Shown in pieces: positions 43,208 to 52,205 of a stretch of DNA of 64,000 nucleotides. Location of the stretch: positions 310,001 to 374,000 of the forward strand of contig NZ_JACCCG010000006.1 in NCBI RefSeq assembly GCF_013410955.1, in the 5' to 3' direction. The DNA comes from Microbacterium sp. AK009 (GTDB taxonomy: Bacteria > Actinomycetota > Actinomycetes > Actinomycetales > Microbacteriaceae). A program made the translations under genes and the position numbers. Position 1 is the stretch's first letter; the number at the start of each line of letters is the position of its first letter. The notes beneath the pieces were generated by a model. It saw nothing but the letters and a program-made list of their open reading frames with translations, was not told where the DNA came from and did not search any database.

Positions 43208-44218
43208 ATGATCGGTGACACCAGGGCTGCTGCGACCATCGAAGAGGTGGCCGCGGCCGCCGGCGTCTCCCGCTCCACGGTGTCGCGCGTGGTCAACGGG
43301 TCGACGGCGGTGAGCCCTGCCGCGCTGGAGTCGGTGCGGCGCGCCATCGCCGATCTGAACTACGTGCCCAATCGCGCTGCCCGCTCGCTTGCCAGCCGTC
43401 AGACCCACGCGGTGGCGCTCATCGTGCCCGAGGATACGACCCGCTTCTTCGGCGATCCGTTCTTCGCGGCGATCGTTTCCGGCATCAACCGTCGCCTCAG
43501 CCGCTCGGACTACGTCCTGAACCTGTTCATCGCCAGCGACGATCCCGGTGACAAGACGACGAGCTACCTGCGAAGCGGGTCCGTCGACGGTGCGGTGGTG
43601 GTCTCGCATCACACGAGCGACACGTTCCTCGACCGGATCGCCAGCGCCCTCCCGGTCGTGTACGGCGGCATGCCGCCCCGGCTCGGCCCCCTGGACTACT
43701 ACGTGGACGTCGACAATCTGCAGGGCGGGAAGGATGCCGCGGCCCACCTCATCGCGAAGGGCCGGCGTCGCATCGCGACGATCACCGGGTCGCTGACCAT
43801 GGCGGCGGGACTGGACCGACTGGCGGGGTTCCGTGAGGCGCTCGCGGCCGAGGGGCTCACCGAGGTGGCCGTCGAGGACGGCGATTTCACCACCGACGGC
43901 GGAATGCGCGCGATGGAGCGGATCGTCTCCCGCGGGGTGGAGTTCGACGGGCTGTTCATCGCGAGCGACCTCATGGCCCAGGGCGCCGTGGAGGTGCTGC
44001 GCCGCACCGGACGCCGCGTTCCCGAGGACGTCGCCGTCGTCGGATTCGACGACTCGCCCATCGCGGTGGCGGTGCAGCCGGCGCTGACGACGATGCGTCA
44101 GCCCTCCCTGCAGCAGGGCGAGCAGATGGCGGGGGTGCTCCTCGACCTCCTGGCCGGGAGGAATCCGCCGCACGCGACGATCCTCGGCACCGAGCTCGTG
44201 GTGCGCGACTCGACCTGA
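43208..44218 (+). CDS. cebR: LacI-family repressor, CebR-like
   Basis: The product has 336 residues. The LacI helix-turn-helix is at residues 9-30 (TIEEVAAAAGVSRSTVSRVV), with the hinge YVPNRAARSLASRQ. A periplasmic-binding-like ligand domain follows (ALIVPEDTTRFFGDPFFAAI, VAVVGFDDSPIAVAVQPALT). AAGGAGGCATCCC precedes the ATG. Given the boxes upstream of cebE, it should repress the whole unit until cellobiose or a related sugar binds. It converges with the nucleobase permease gene, four bases away. Confidence 0.9.
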   Translation: MIGDTRAAATIEEVAAAAGVSRSTVSRVVNGSTAVSPAALESVRRAIADLNYVPNRAARSLASRQTHAVALIVPEDTTRFFGDPFFAAIVSGINRRLSRSDYVLNLFIASDDPGDKTTSYLRSGSVDGAVVVSHHTSDTFLDRIASALPVVYGGMPPRLGPLDYYVDVDNLQGGKDAAAHLIAKGRRRIATITGSLTMAAGLDRLAGFREALAAEGLTEVAVEDGDFTTDGGMRAMERIVSRGVEFDGLFIASDLMAQGAVEVLRRTGRRVPEDVAVVGFDDSPIAVAVQPALTTMRQPSLQQGEQMAGVLLDLLAGRNPPHATILGTELVVRDST

Positions 44219-44222
44219 CGGG

Positions 44223-45548
44223 TCACCGCTCCACGGGGTCGCCCCCGAGCTGTCCCACCGCCGGAAGCGGTCCGCCGTCGTCGGCGCCGGTCCGGCGCCA
44301 CCGCGCGATGGCGTTCCCGAGGTGGTAGATCACCAGCGCGGCGGCCGTTCCCAGCACGATCGCCCCGAGCTGGAAGTCGCCCCACTCGAGGGTGAAACCG
44401 GCGATCGCGACGACGAGGGCGACGGCAGCGGTGTACTGATTGACGGGACGGGAGAAGTCCACCCGGTTGTCGACCCAGATCTTGATGCCGATGATGCCGA
44501 TGAGGCCATAGAGCGCGGTGGTCACGCCACCGAGCACGCCGGCGGGGATCGAGTTGAACAGCGCCCCCACCTTGGGTGAGAGGCTGAGGAGGATGGCCGT
44601 GGCTCCGGCCACCCAGTACGCCGCGGTGGAGTAGACCCGCGTCGCCGCCATCACGCCGATGTTCTCGCCGTAGGTCGTCGTTCCCGAGCCGCCGAAGAAC
44701 CCCGCCAGGGTCGTCGCCGCGCCGTCGGCGATGAGGGCGCGCCCGGTCGAGCGGTTCACCGAGGCATCCGTCATCGTCGCCACCCCGCGGACGTGCCCCA
44801 CGTTCTCGGCGATGAGGACCAGCACGACCGGAAGGAACATCGCGATGACGCTCCACGTGCCGGGTGAGGTGAAGTCGGCGAGCTGGAACTCGGGCAGACC
44901 CACCCAGGCCGCCTCGCCGACGGCGGTGAAATCGACCGCGCCGACCAGGAGGGCGACGACGTACCCCACGACGACGCCGAGGAAGATCGAGATGCGCCCG
45001 AGGAACCCGCGGAACAGAACGCTGAACAGGATGACGGCGGTCAGCGTCACCGTCGCGATCACCGGCTGCTGCTGGTAGCTGTCCCATGCCACCGGGGCGA
45101 GGTTGAAGCCGATGAGGGCGACGATGGCCCCCGCCACGACCGGCGGCATGAGCTTCTCGATCCACCCGAGACCCGCGAGCTGCACGACGACGCCGACGGC
45201 GGCGAGGAGCACCCCGACGGCGACGATGCCGGCCAGCGCCGACCCCATGCCCTGCGAGGCGGTCGCCGCGGTGACGGGGGCGATGAAGGCGAACGACGAC
45301 CCCAGGTAGCTGGGGAGGCGGTTGCGCGTGATGAGGAGGAAGAGCAGGGTGCCGACGCCGGAGAAGAGCAGCGTGGTCGACACCGGGAAGCCGGTGAGCA
45401 CCGGGACGAGGAAGGTCGCGCCGAACATCGCGATGACGTGCTGGATGCCGAGGGCGACCGTCGCTCCCCAGGTGAGGCGCTCCCGCGGGCCGACGACGCT
45501 TCCGGGTGCGACGGTGCGGCCGTCGCCGTGCAGCTTCCAGATGGGCAT
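44223..45548 (-). CDS. NCS2 uracil/xanthine permease
   Basis: The product has 441 residues and about fourteen hydrophobic segments. TWGATVALGIQHVIAMFGAT opens the NCS2 pattern. VLVLIAENVGHVRGVATMT and FGGSGTTTYGENIGVMAATR are the substrate-binding repeats with Glu residues. UraA-like members take up uracil or xanthine with protons. GGAAGGAACACC precedes the ATG. Position among purine genes and near xdh fits purine salvage or catabolism, but uracil is equally possible. Confidence 0.9.
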   Translation of the reverse strand: MPIWKLHGDGRTVAPGSVVGPRERLTWGATVALGIQHVIAMFGATFLVPVLTGFPVSTTLLFSGVGTLLFLLITRNRLPSYLGSSFAFIAPVTAATASQGMGSALAGIVAVGVLLAAVGVVVQLAGLGWIEKLMPPVVAGAIVALIGFNLAPVAWDSYQQQPVIATVTLTAVILFSVLFRGFLGRISIFLGVVVGYVVALLVGAVDFTAVGEAAWVGLPEFQLADFTSPGTWSVIAMFLPVVLVLIAENVGHVRGVATMTDASVNRSTGRALIADGAATTLAGFFGGSGTTTYGENIGVMAATRVYSTAAYWVAGATAILLSLSPKVGALFNSIPAGVLGGVTTALYGLIGIIGIKIWVDNRVDFSRPVNQYTAAVALVVAIAGFTLEWGDFQLGAIVLGTAAALVIYHLGNAIARWRRTGADDGGPLPAVGQLGGDPVER

Positions 45549-45683
45549 GGGTGGTGTTCCTTCCGCGGATGGCGGGACTCACCCTATCGGGGGGCGGACC
45601 GCCTCTTCCGAGTTGCTCCGGCGAACGGTTTCCGGAATGCTGTACGGGCGCTGGTGTCTCGGCGCGTCAACGGACGGAGCGAT

Positions 45684-46466
45684 GTGAACGAACCCCGCAC
45701 CACCGCAACGCCCTCGGCGGCGATGCAGCTGACCGGTCTGCACAAGCGGTTCGGCGAGAAGGTCGCCGTGGAGGGGCTGACCCTCACCGTGCCGACGGGG
45801 TCGTTCTACGGCCTGGTCGGACCCAACGGTGCCGGGAAGACGACCACGCTGTCGATGGCGACGGGGCTCCTTCAGCCCGACGCGGGCCAGGCCTTCATCC
45901 ACGGCGTCGACGTGTGGCGGCATCCGGTCGAGGCCAAGCGCATGCTCGGAAACCTCGCCGACGGGGTGAAGCTGTTCGACCGCCTCACCGGCGAGCAGCT
46001 CGTGACCTACACCGGCATGCTCTTCGGTCTGCCGCATGACGAGATCGCGCGGCGCACGGCCGACCTGCTGTCGCTCCTGGACATGACCGAGGCCGCGGGT
46101 GTGCTCGTGGTGGACTACTCCGCCGGCATGACGAAGAAGATCGCCCTGGCCTGTGCGCTCGTCCATGCCCCGCGCGTGCTCGTGCTCGACGAGCCCTTCG
46201 AGTCGGTCGATCCGGTATCGGCGGCGAACATCCAGGACATCCTCACCGGCTACGTCGCCACCGGCGGCACCGTCATCGTCTCGAGCCACTCGATGGACCT
46301 CGTCCAGCGCATGTGCGACCACGTCGCCGTCGTCGCCGGCGGGCGCCTGCTCGTCGCCGGCACGGTCGACGACGTGCGCGCGGGGCAGTCGCTGCAGGAC
46401 CGGTTCGTCGATCTCGTCGGCGGGCGCCGCCACGGGGAGGGGCCGGAATGGTTGCGACACTCCTGA
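45684..46466 (+). CDS. ABC-2 type transporter ATP-binding protein
   Basis: The product has 260 residues. Walker A is GPNGAGKTTT, Walker B VLVLDEPFESVD, and the signature is a degenerate YSAGMTKK instead of LSGGQ. The switch His is in VSSHSMDL. GTG 45684 follows GGAG at short distance. The frame overlaps the following membrane gene by 19 bases, so the two form one exporter. The substrate is unknown. Confidence 0.9.
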   Translation: MNEPRTTATPSAAMQLTGLHKRFGEKVAVEGLTLTVPTGSFYGLVGPNGAGKTTTLSMATGLLQPDAGQAFIHGVDVWRHPVEAKRMLGNLADGVKLFDRLTGEQLVTYTGMLFGLPHDEIARRTADLLSLLDMTEAAGVLVVDYSAGMTKKIALACALVHAPRVLVLDEPFESVDPVSAANIQDILTGYVATGGTVIVSSHSMDLVQRMCDHVAVVAGGRLLVAGTVDDVRAGQSLQDRFVDLVGGRRHGEGPEWLRHS

Positions 46467-48025
46467 GGCTGCGGTTCCGTGTGCTGGGCAACCAGCTGGC
46501 GCGGAGCCCCTGGCAGCTCGTCGGCTTCCTCTTCGGCTGCGTCTATGGGCTGGGGATGCTGGTGGGCGTCGTCTTAGGCCTGGTGCTGCTGGGCTCGGCA
46601 CCGCTGGATCTGGCATCGGCGATCGTCGTGGGGGTGGGAGCCCTCGTCACCCTCGGGTGGGTGCTCGGACCGCTCCTCGTCGCCGGGGTCGACACGACGC
46701 TCGAGCCCGACCGGCTGGTCACCTTCCCCATGACGGTGGACCGGATGATGGTCGCGCTGACGTTGGCAGGGGTCTGCGGCATCCCGGGCATCGTCACCTC
46801 CGTGGCCGCGCTCGCGACCGTCGCCACCTGGATGCGCACCCCCGCCTCGCTCGTCGCCTGGGTGGTCGCCGCGCCGCTGGCGATCCTCACCGCGGTCGTC
46901 GCGTCGCGCACCATGGCGGCGCTCGCCGTGGGGCTGAGCGGCGGCCGCCGGTTCCGCGAGATCGCCGGGGTGGTGATCTTCATCCCCCTCGTGCTCGCAG
47001 GCCCGATCATCATCGCGGTCACCACCGGGTTCGCGCTCAACATCGACACGGTGGCGATCGCGGTCGAGGTCGTCTCGTGGACGCCGCTCGGCGCTGCGTG
47101 GGCGATTCCGGCCGCAGCGGCAGCGGGCGCGTACCTCCCCGCCCTGGTCAAGCTCGTGATCGCGGTGGCGACCGTGGTGGTCCTGTGGCTGCTGTGGCGC
47201 CGCGCGCTCGCTGACGCCCTCGTGCGGCCGCGGAACGCCGGCGGGGCGGCGGCGAAGCCCGGCGCCCTCGGCTGGTTCGGGCGTGTGCCGACGGGCGGGT
47301 TCGGGGCGATCTACGCCCGGTCGCTCACCTACTGGCTGCGCGACCCCCGCTACCTCCGCCAGCTCATCGTCGTACCGCTCGTCCCGATCATCCTGTGGTT
47401 CTACTCCCGCGGCGGCGACGCGCTGGGCGTCGTGAGCTGGAGCGGCCTGCTGATCGCGCTGGTGATCGGCATCGTCATCTACGCCGACATCTCCTACGAC
47501 GGCACCGCCTTCGGCACTCAGCTGGCCACGGGTGTCTCGGGCCGCGCCGACCGATTCGGGCGCACGCTCGCCGCGGCGACCCTGGCGCTGCCGCTGACGG
47601 TGGCCGCAGCGGTGCTGCCCTTCGCCTTCTCAGGAGACTGGTCGCAGGCGCCCGCCGTGCTGGGGGCGAGTCTCGGCGTGCTCGGGATCTCCTACGGCGT
47701 GTGCGCGGTGACCTCGGCGCAGTTCGTCGTGCCGGTCGCCGCACCCGGAGACAACCCGTTCAAGCGGGTGCCGGGGGTGACCTTCGTGCAGGGGCTCATC
47801 TTCCTGGGCATCTGGCTGATCGCGATCGCGCTGTCGGCGCCGTCGGTGGTGCTCGCGCTCATCGCCTTCTTCACCGAGAACGCGGCGCTGGGCGTTGTGG
47901 CCGGCCTCGTCGGGCTCGTCCTGGGCGCCGTCGTCTTCGCCGGGGGAATGGTGCTGGGCGGTCGCACCCTCGACCGCACCGGGCCCGTGCTGCTGTCGCG
48001 GCTCAAGGCGATGCGCAACGCCTGA
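46448..48025 (+). CDS. ABC exporter membrane protein
   Basis: The product has 525 residues and about twelve hydrophobic segments. It starts VATLLRLRFRVLGNQLARSP, a common opening of actinobacterial ABC-2-like permeases, and contains RSLTYWLRDPRYLRQLIVVP between two membrane halves. ATG 46448 lies inside the ATPase gene. With that protein it should export a lipid, peptide or drug, but no ligand is indicated. Confidence 0.88.
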   Translation: MVATLLRLRFRVLGNQLARSPWQLVGFLFGCVYGLGMLVGVVLGLVLLGSAPLDLASAIVVGVGALVTLGWVLGPLLVAGVDTTLEPDRLVTFPMTVDRMMVALTLAGVCGIPGIVTSVAALATVATWMRTPASLVAWVVAAPLAILTAVVASRTMAALAVGLSGGRRFREIAGVVIFIPLVLAGPIIIAVTTGFALNIDTVAIAVEVVSWTPLGAAWAIPAAAAAGAYLPALVKLVIAVATVVVLWLLWRRALADALVRPRNAGGAAAKPGALGWFGRVPTGGFGAIYARSLTYWLRDPRYLRQLIVVPLVPIILWFYSRGGDALGVVSWSGLLIALVIGIVIYADISYDGTAFGTQLATGVSGRADRFGRTLAAATLALPLTVAAAVLPFAFSGDWSQAPAVLGASLGVLGISYGVCAVTSAQFVVPVAAPGDNPFKRVPGVTFVQGLIFLGIWLIAIALSAPSVVLALIAFFTENAALGVVAGLVGLVLGAVVFAGGMVLGGRTLDRTGPVLLSRLKAMRNA

Positions 48026-48046
48026 GCCGGGTGCGCGGCCGCGGTC

Positions 48047-48907
48047 TCAGGCGGTGAGGCGGTCGATCAGCTCGCGGTACCGCGCGGCGGTGCGCTCGAC
48101 GATCTCGGCGGGGAGCTCGGGCGGGGTGCCCGTGCGGTCCCAGTGGGCGGCGAGCCAGTCGCGCACGATCTGCTTGTCGAAGCTCGCCATGCGCTCTTCG
48201 GGGGTGGCGCCGCGTGCCCATGCTTCCGCGTCCCAGTACCGCGACGAATCACTGGTCAGCACCTCATCGGCCAGGCGCAGCACGCCGTCGTCGTCGACGC
48301 CGAACTCGAACTTGGTGTCGGCGAGGATGAGGCCCTTCTCCTCGGCGATCGCCGCGGCGCGGCGGTAGATGTCGAGCGAGGCGTCGCGCAGCTGTTCGGC
48401 GCGGTCGAGGCCGACGAGGTCGACGGTGCGGTCGAACGAGATGTTCTCGTCGTGCTCGCCGAGCGGCGCTTTGTACGCAGGGGTGAAGAGGGGCTCGGGC
48501 AGACGGTCGCCGTTGCCGAGGCCGGCGGGTAGAGGGATGTCGCAGACCGTCCCCTGCTGCTGATACTCCGCCCAGCCCGACCCGGTGAGGTAGCCCCGGA
48601 CGACGCACTCCACCGGCAGCATCTCCAGGCGACGGGTGAGCATCGTGCGTCCGCGGACCGCCTCGGGGATCTCACCGGTCCGCAGGTGATTCGGCACGCC
48701 CAGGCGTTCGAACCACCACAGGCTCAGCTGCGTGAGGAGCTCGCCCTTTCCGGGGATGCCGGGAGAGAGCACGTGATCGAATGCGCTCACGCGGTCGCTC
48801 GCGACCACCAGCATCCGGTCCTCCGGTCCCTCGGACGGGAGGTACAGGTCGCGCACCTTGCCCGAGTAGACGTGCCGCCAGCCGGGAAGCGCAGTGGGGT
48901 GGGTCAC
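48047..48907 (-). CDS. purC: SAICAR synthetase PurC
   Basis: The product has 286 residues. GWRHVYSGKVRDLYLPSEG is the ATP-binding opening, VVASDRVSAFDHVLSPGIPG the conserved aspartate region, and LILADTKFEFGVD the catalytic stretch. It condenses CAIR with aspartate in purine synthesis. The GTG start is six bases after GATAAT, predicting a leaderless mRNA. It converges with the ABC exporter gene. Confidence 0.96.
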   Translation of the reverse strand: MTHPTALPGWRHVYSGKVRDLYLPSEGPEDRMLVVASDRVSAFDHVLSPGIPGKGELLTQLSLWWFERLGVPNHLRTGEIPEAVRGRTMLTRRLEMLPVECVVRGYLTGSGWAEYQQQGTVCDIPLPAGLGNGDRLPEPLFTPAYKAPLGEHDENISFDRTVDLVGLDRAEQLRDASLDIYRRAAAIAEEKGLILADTKFEFGVDDDGVLRLADEVLTSDSSRYWDAEAWARGATPEERMASFDKQIVRDWLAAHWDRTGTPPELPAEIVERTAARYRELIDRLTA

Positions 48908-48913
48908 CCGCCC

Positions 48914-48919
48914 ATTATC
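48914..48919 (-). promoter_or_regulatory. -10 box of purC, leaderless type
   Basis: GATAAT on the minus strand ends six bases before the purC GTG. Confidence 0.6.
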
Positions 48920-48950
48920 CCGACGTTCGCCGCCGGCGCTCGGCGCGCTC

Positions 48951-49190
48951 GGTCGTTGAGCGAGGAGCGCACGACGAGTTGAAACGCGTGCTCAACGGCC
49001 GCTCCGTCCCCGAAACCTCCCTTCCCCGTCGAGACACCGCGCGGCACGGAGGGTGTGGGCGGGGAAAGGGTGTCTCGGGGAACCCGGTCGTCGTGCGAGG
49101 AGTCGGAGTCCGGTCGTCGAGCGAGGAGCGGAGCGCCGAGACGAAACGCGCGGAGAGGGCGTTTCGTCTCGCTTGCTCGCTCAACGACCG
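48951..49190. repeat. Dispersed GGTCGTTGAGCGAG repeats, part as hairpin
   Basis: Three degenerate copies: 48951-48987 (GGTCGTTGAGCGAGGAGCGC start), 49112-49150 in the same direction, and 49159-49190 in reverse (GCGTTTCGTCTCGCTTGCTC start). The last two face each other and could fold into a long hairpin. The rest of the 48908-49377 gap shows no supported gene. Confidence 0.75.
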
Positions 49191-49377
49191 CCGCGGCGGC
49201 CCCGAAACCTCCCTTGTCCCGCCCGGTTCGTCGGAGATTCGCACCGTTGTCGGATGACCGATGCGCTCCGATCCGGTAACGCCGCGTTTCTCCGGCAAAC
49301 GGAAGGGGTGACGTGAGGGGCGCCGGGACGTCAGTGTGCGGAAGAGGGAGGGCGGGCGCCGGGCGTGGCAGGGGATG

Positions 49378-49725
49378 TCAGGGGGTGATGCTGTCGACGT
49401 AGGCGAACGCCTCGTCGACCGCGGCCGGCCATAGCGCGGCATCCGTCTGCTCGAAGAAGAGCCATTCCTTCATCTCGCGCTCGCGCATCACCATCCGACG
49501 TGCGGGGGTGGTCGCGACCAGCTCGGTCGCCCGCTCGGCGGGGACCTTCACGATGAGCTGGCCGTCGAAGCTCAAGAACGCGAAGATCTTGCCGCGGATG
49601 CGCAGCCCCTCGGACCCGAAGATCGGACCGATGTCGACGCCGTCGTGGGCGAAGTACCGCTCCGCGATCGGGTCGAACAGGTCGTGGCCGCGGCGCTTCG
49701 CTGCCGCGCGCTCGGTCTCAGCCAT
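49378..49725 (-). CDS. TfoX/Sxy N-terminal domain protein
   Basis: The product has 115 residues. IGPIFGSEGLRIRGKIFAFL and LIVKVPAERATELVA are the TfoX_N pattern, and MKEWLFFEQTDAALWPAAVD ends it. In gammaproteobacteria Sxy/TfoX activates competence, but the single N-terminal domain in actinobacteria has no known role. ATG 49725 is six bases after TACCGT, predicting a leaderless mRNA. It lies between purC and purD without obvious link. Confidence 0.85.
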   Translation of the reverse strand: MAETERAAAKRRGHDLFDPIAERYFAHDGVDIGPIFGSEGLRIRGKIFAFLSFDGQLIVKVPAERATELVATTPARRMVMREREMKEWLFFEQTDAALWPAAVDEAFAYVDSITP

Positions 49726-49731
49726 AGTCGG

Positions 49732-49737
49732 ACGGTA
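49732..49737 (-). promoter_or_regulatory. -10 box, leaderless type
   Basis: TACCGT on the minus strand ends six bases before the ATG at 49725. Confidence 0.55.
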
Positions 49738-49784
49738 GCGACGCGCGGCGGCTGCGTCGAGGGGGTGGGCGGGCGTGGGTGCGG

Positions 49785-49902
49785 GCGTTTCGGCTCGCTG
49801 CGCTCGCTCAACGACCGTGGTGGGGGCGTTTCGTCTCGATTCGCTCGCTCAACGACCGGGGGAGCGGCCGCTCAACGACCTGGGGCCGCTTGCTCGACGA
49901 CC
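49785..49902. repeat. Further copies of the CGCTCGCTCAACGACC repeat
   Basis: Two good copies in the same direction lie at 49785-49817 and 49826-49858. Two truncated ones (CGCTCAACGACC and TGCTCGACGACC types) end near 49880 and 49902. Together with the copies at 48951-49190 they surround the TfoX-like gene and fill the gaps beside purC and purD. Confidence 0.75.
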
Positions 49903-49906
49903 GGGG

Positions 49907-51169
49907 TCAGGCCTGTGCGGCGATGTCGGTGCGGAACTGCCCGCCCTCGAGCACGATGCGACCCATCGCGTCGTAGGCTCGGTCGCGCGCCTCGGCGAAG
50001 GTCGGCGCGACGGCGACGACGTTCAGCACCCTGCCGCCCGTGGCGACGAGGTCGTCGCCGTCTGCCCGGGTCGCGGCGTGGGCGAGGTGCACACCCGGGA
50101 CGCCCGCGGCGGCATCCGTCCCGTCGATGACCCGGCCGGTGACCGGACCCGCCGGATACCCCTCGCTCGCGAGGACCACGGTCACCGCCTTGGCGTCGCT
50201 GAACCGCGGACGCGCGAGACCTTCGAGCCGGCCCGACGCAGCCGCAAGCAGCAGCTCCGACAGCGGCTCGGCGAGGCGGGGGAGCACGACCTGCGTCTCG
50301 GGGTCACCGAAGCGGGCGTTGAACTCGATGACCTTCACCCCGGCTTCGGTCACGATGAGGCCGGCGTAGAGCAGTCCAATGAACGGTGTGCCCTCGGCAT
50401 CCAGCTGAGCGATGACGGGCGCGGCGACCTCCGTCGTGACGAGGTCGACGAAGGCCTGCTCGCTGCCGAAGCGCTCGGCGAGCCACGGCAGCGGAGAGTA
50501 GGCGCCCATACCGCCGGTGTTGGGCCCGGCGTCGCCGTCGGCGAGGCGCTTGAAGTCCTGGGCGGGGCTCAGGGGCATCACGTGGTCGCCGTCGCTGAGG
50601 AAGAACAGCGACACTTCGGGGCCGGCGAGGAACTCCTCGACCAGCACCGGACCGGTCGGCAGGTACATCTCGGCGTGGGCGAGCGCGGCAGCGCGGTCGT
50701 CGGTGACGATCACGCCCTTCCCGGCCGCGAGGCCGTCGGCCTTCACCACGTGCGGCGCGCCGAAATCGTCGAGGGCGGCGGCCACCTCGTCGAGGGTGCG
50801 GGCGCGCGTCGCTCGCCCGGTCGGCACGCCGGCGGCCTCCATGATCCGCTTCGCGAACGCCTTCGACCCCTCGAGCCGCGCGGCGGCGCGGCTGGGACCG
50901 AAGGCGGGGATGCCGCGCTCGCGCACCGCGTCGGCGACTCCGGCGACCAGGGGTGCTTCGGGCCCGATCACGACGAGGTCGACGTCGTTGGCGAGGGCGA
51001 ACGCGGTGACGGCTGCGGGGCTGTCGGGGTCGAGGTCGACGATCGTCGCGTCGCGGGCGATGCCGGCGTTGCCCGGGGCGGCGAAGATCTCGTGCCGCAC
51101 CTCCTCACTGCGGAGGGCAAGGACGATGGCGTGCTCGCGGGCTCCCGCGCCGAGGACCAGGATTCTCAC
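49907..51169 (-). CDS. purD: Phosphoribosylamine-glycine ligase PurD
   Basis: The product is a 420-residue ATP-grasp enzyme. [18 protein letters not shown] opens it, then [36 protein letters not shown] and [19 protein letters not shown]. It makes GAR from phosphoribosylamine and glycine, the second step of purine synthesis. The GTG start is six bases after TAGGCT, predicting a leaderless mRNA. Confidence 0.96.
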   Translation of the reverse strand: MRILVLGAGAREHAIVLALRSEEVRHEIFAAPGNAGIARDATIVDLDPDSPAAVTAFALANDVDLVVIGPEAPLVAGVADAVRERGIPAFGPSRAAARLEGSKAFAKRIMEAAGVPTGRATRARTLDEVAAALDDFGAPHVVKADGLAAGKGVIVTDDRAAALAHAEMYLPTGPVLVEEFLAGPEVSLFFLSDGDHVMPLSPAQDFKRLADGDAGPNTGGMGAYSPLPWLAERFGSEQAFVDLVTTEVAAPVIAQLDAEGTPFIGLLYAGLIVTEAGVKVIEFNARFGDPETQVVLPRLAEPLSELLLAAASGRLEGLARPRFSDAKAVTVVLASEGYPAGPVTGRVIDGTDAAAGVPGVHLAHAATRADGDDLVATGGRVLNVVAVAPTFAEARDRAYDAMGRIVLEGGQFRTDIAAQA

Positions 51170-51175
51170 CCGGCC

Positions 51176-51181
51176 AGCCTA
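51176..51181 (-). promoter_or_regulatory. -10 box of purD, leaderless type
   Basis: TAGGCT on the minus strand ends six bases before the purD GTG. Confidence 0.6.
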
Positions 51182-51231
51182 GCGATGCGCGCCGCGGTGC
51201 CGCGGGTGCGAGCGCGGTGCAGGCCCCGGCG

Positions 51232-51237
51232 TACGGT
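51232..51237 (+). promoter_or_regulatory. -10 box, leaderless type
   Basis: TACGGT ends six bases before the ATG at 51244. Confidence 0.55.
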
Positions 51238-51243
51238 GGAGGG

Positions 51244-51597
51244 ATGCCGCGGAAGATCACCACCGACGAAGGACGCGCCGCGCTCGACGCCGCACGTCAG
51301 CCGGGGGCCGCGCGCCCGGCCCAGGCCACGGCGGTGCGGTACCTCCTTCAGCTGCTGGCCGAGAAGGCGCCGGGCCGTTCGGTCGAGGTGCGGGTGCCGC
51401 CTTTCGGGGCGGTGCAGGTGATCGAGGGCCCGCGGCACACCCGCGGAACCCCGCCCAATGTCGTGGAGATGGATGCCGCGACCTGGCTCGCCCTCGCCAC
51501 CGGCGTGGAGCAGTGGGCCGATGCCGCCGCTGCCGGCCGCATCCAGGCATCCGGGGTCCGCGCCGACATCAGTGCGCTCCTGCCGCTGCGGCCTTGA
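51244..51597 (+). CDS. Sterol-carrier-like domain protein
   Basis: The product has 117 residues. After a 25-residue basic start, [20 protein letters not shown] and [20 protein letters not shown] resemble the SCP2-like domain found alone in actinobacteria (annotated as sterol carrier family protein). [20 protein letters not shown] is the conserved C-terminal helix. The ligand and role are unknown. It is divergent from purD, with both promoters in the 74-base gap, an arrangement that recurs in related genomes as far as I recall. Confidence 0.8.
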   Translation: MPRKITTDEGRAALDAARQPGAARPAQATAVRYLLQLLAEKAPGRSVEVRVPPFGAVQVIEGPRHTRGTPPNVVEMDAATWLALATGVEQWADAAAAGRIQASGVRADISALLPLRP

Positions 51598-51602
51598 CCG
51601 CT

Positions 51603-51664
51603 GCGGCCCTCACCCCCACGGCCCTCACCCCCGCGGCCCTCCCCGCCCGCGGCCCTCACCCCCC
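51603..51664. repeat. 15-bp GC-rich tandem repeat, about 4 units
   Basis: The unit GCGGCCCTCACCCCC is repeated with small changes (first bases GC or AC, one unit CCCCGCC) directly after the SCP-like gene. It may be a slippage-generated satellite. Confidence 0.75.
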
Positions 51665-51675
51665 ATCGCCGGTGC

Positions 51676-51681
51676 CACAAT
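51676..51681 (+). promoter_or_regulatory. -10 box, leaderless type
   Basis: CACAAT ends six bases before the ATG at 51688. Confidence 0.45.
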
Positions 51682-51687
51682 GAGGGC

Positions 51688-52119
51688 ATGGCGCGCGGCC
51701 GCGCCGGCCGCGACGGCTGGCAGGGAAACCCCGACGACGAACACGTCGTCGATGAGGAGCGCATCCCCGCTGTCGTCCACCGCTCGCCGCGCTACGGCCG
51801 GTTCCTCGTCATCGGCGTGCTCTCGGGCGTCGCGCTGGCGCTCCTGTACGTCTTCGTCGGCAACCCGGGCGGCCCCGCCTCCGACAGCCTCGGGGGCGCG
51901 TTCCGCGTCGCCGGGGTGCTGAGCGTCGTCTTCGCGGGGCTCGGCCTCCTCGTCTCCGCGCTGGTCGTGATCGTCGTCGACGCCGTCATCAGCAGACGGA
52001 GGCGGATGCTGCAGGCGCAGCGCGACACCACACTCGTCGACGATCTGCGCCGCCCCGTCTCCGACGATCCGCCGTCGTGGCGGCCCGCCGACCCCGACCC
52101 GAAGAAGCGGCCGCGCTGA
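51688..52119 (+). CDS. Two-helix membrane protein, paralogue of next gene
   Basis: The product has 143 residues. A polar N terminus is followed by RSPRYGRFLVIGVLSGVALA (first membrane helix), a short outer loop and VLSVVFAGLGLLVSALVVIV (second helix). A basic, Pro-rich tail follows. RSPRYGRF aligns with RSPKYSAF of the next protein, and the helix spacing matches, so the two are paralogues. The family is common in actinobacteria without assigned function. Confidence 0.75.
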   Translation: MARGRAGRDGWQGNPDDEHVVDEERIPAVVHRSPRYGRFLVIGVLSGVALALLYVFVGNPGGPASDSLGGAFRVAGVLSVVFAGLGLLVSALVVIVVDAVISRRRRMLQAQRDTTLVDDLRRPVSDDPPSWRPADPDPKKRPR

Positions 52120-52193
52120 TCGGAGCCCGCGGCCACGATCACTGACTTCGACCGCGCTTGAGAAGACGCGACGCCGCCCGAACCGCAGGGTGG

Positions 52194-52199
52194 GACAAT
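52194..52199 (+). promoter_or_regulatory. -10 box, leaderless type
   Basis: GACAAT ends six bases before the ATG at 52206. Confidence 0.5.
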
Positions 52200-52205
52200 G
52201 GGGTC

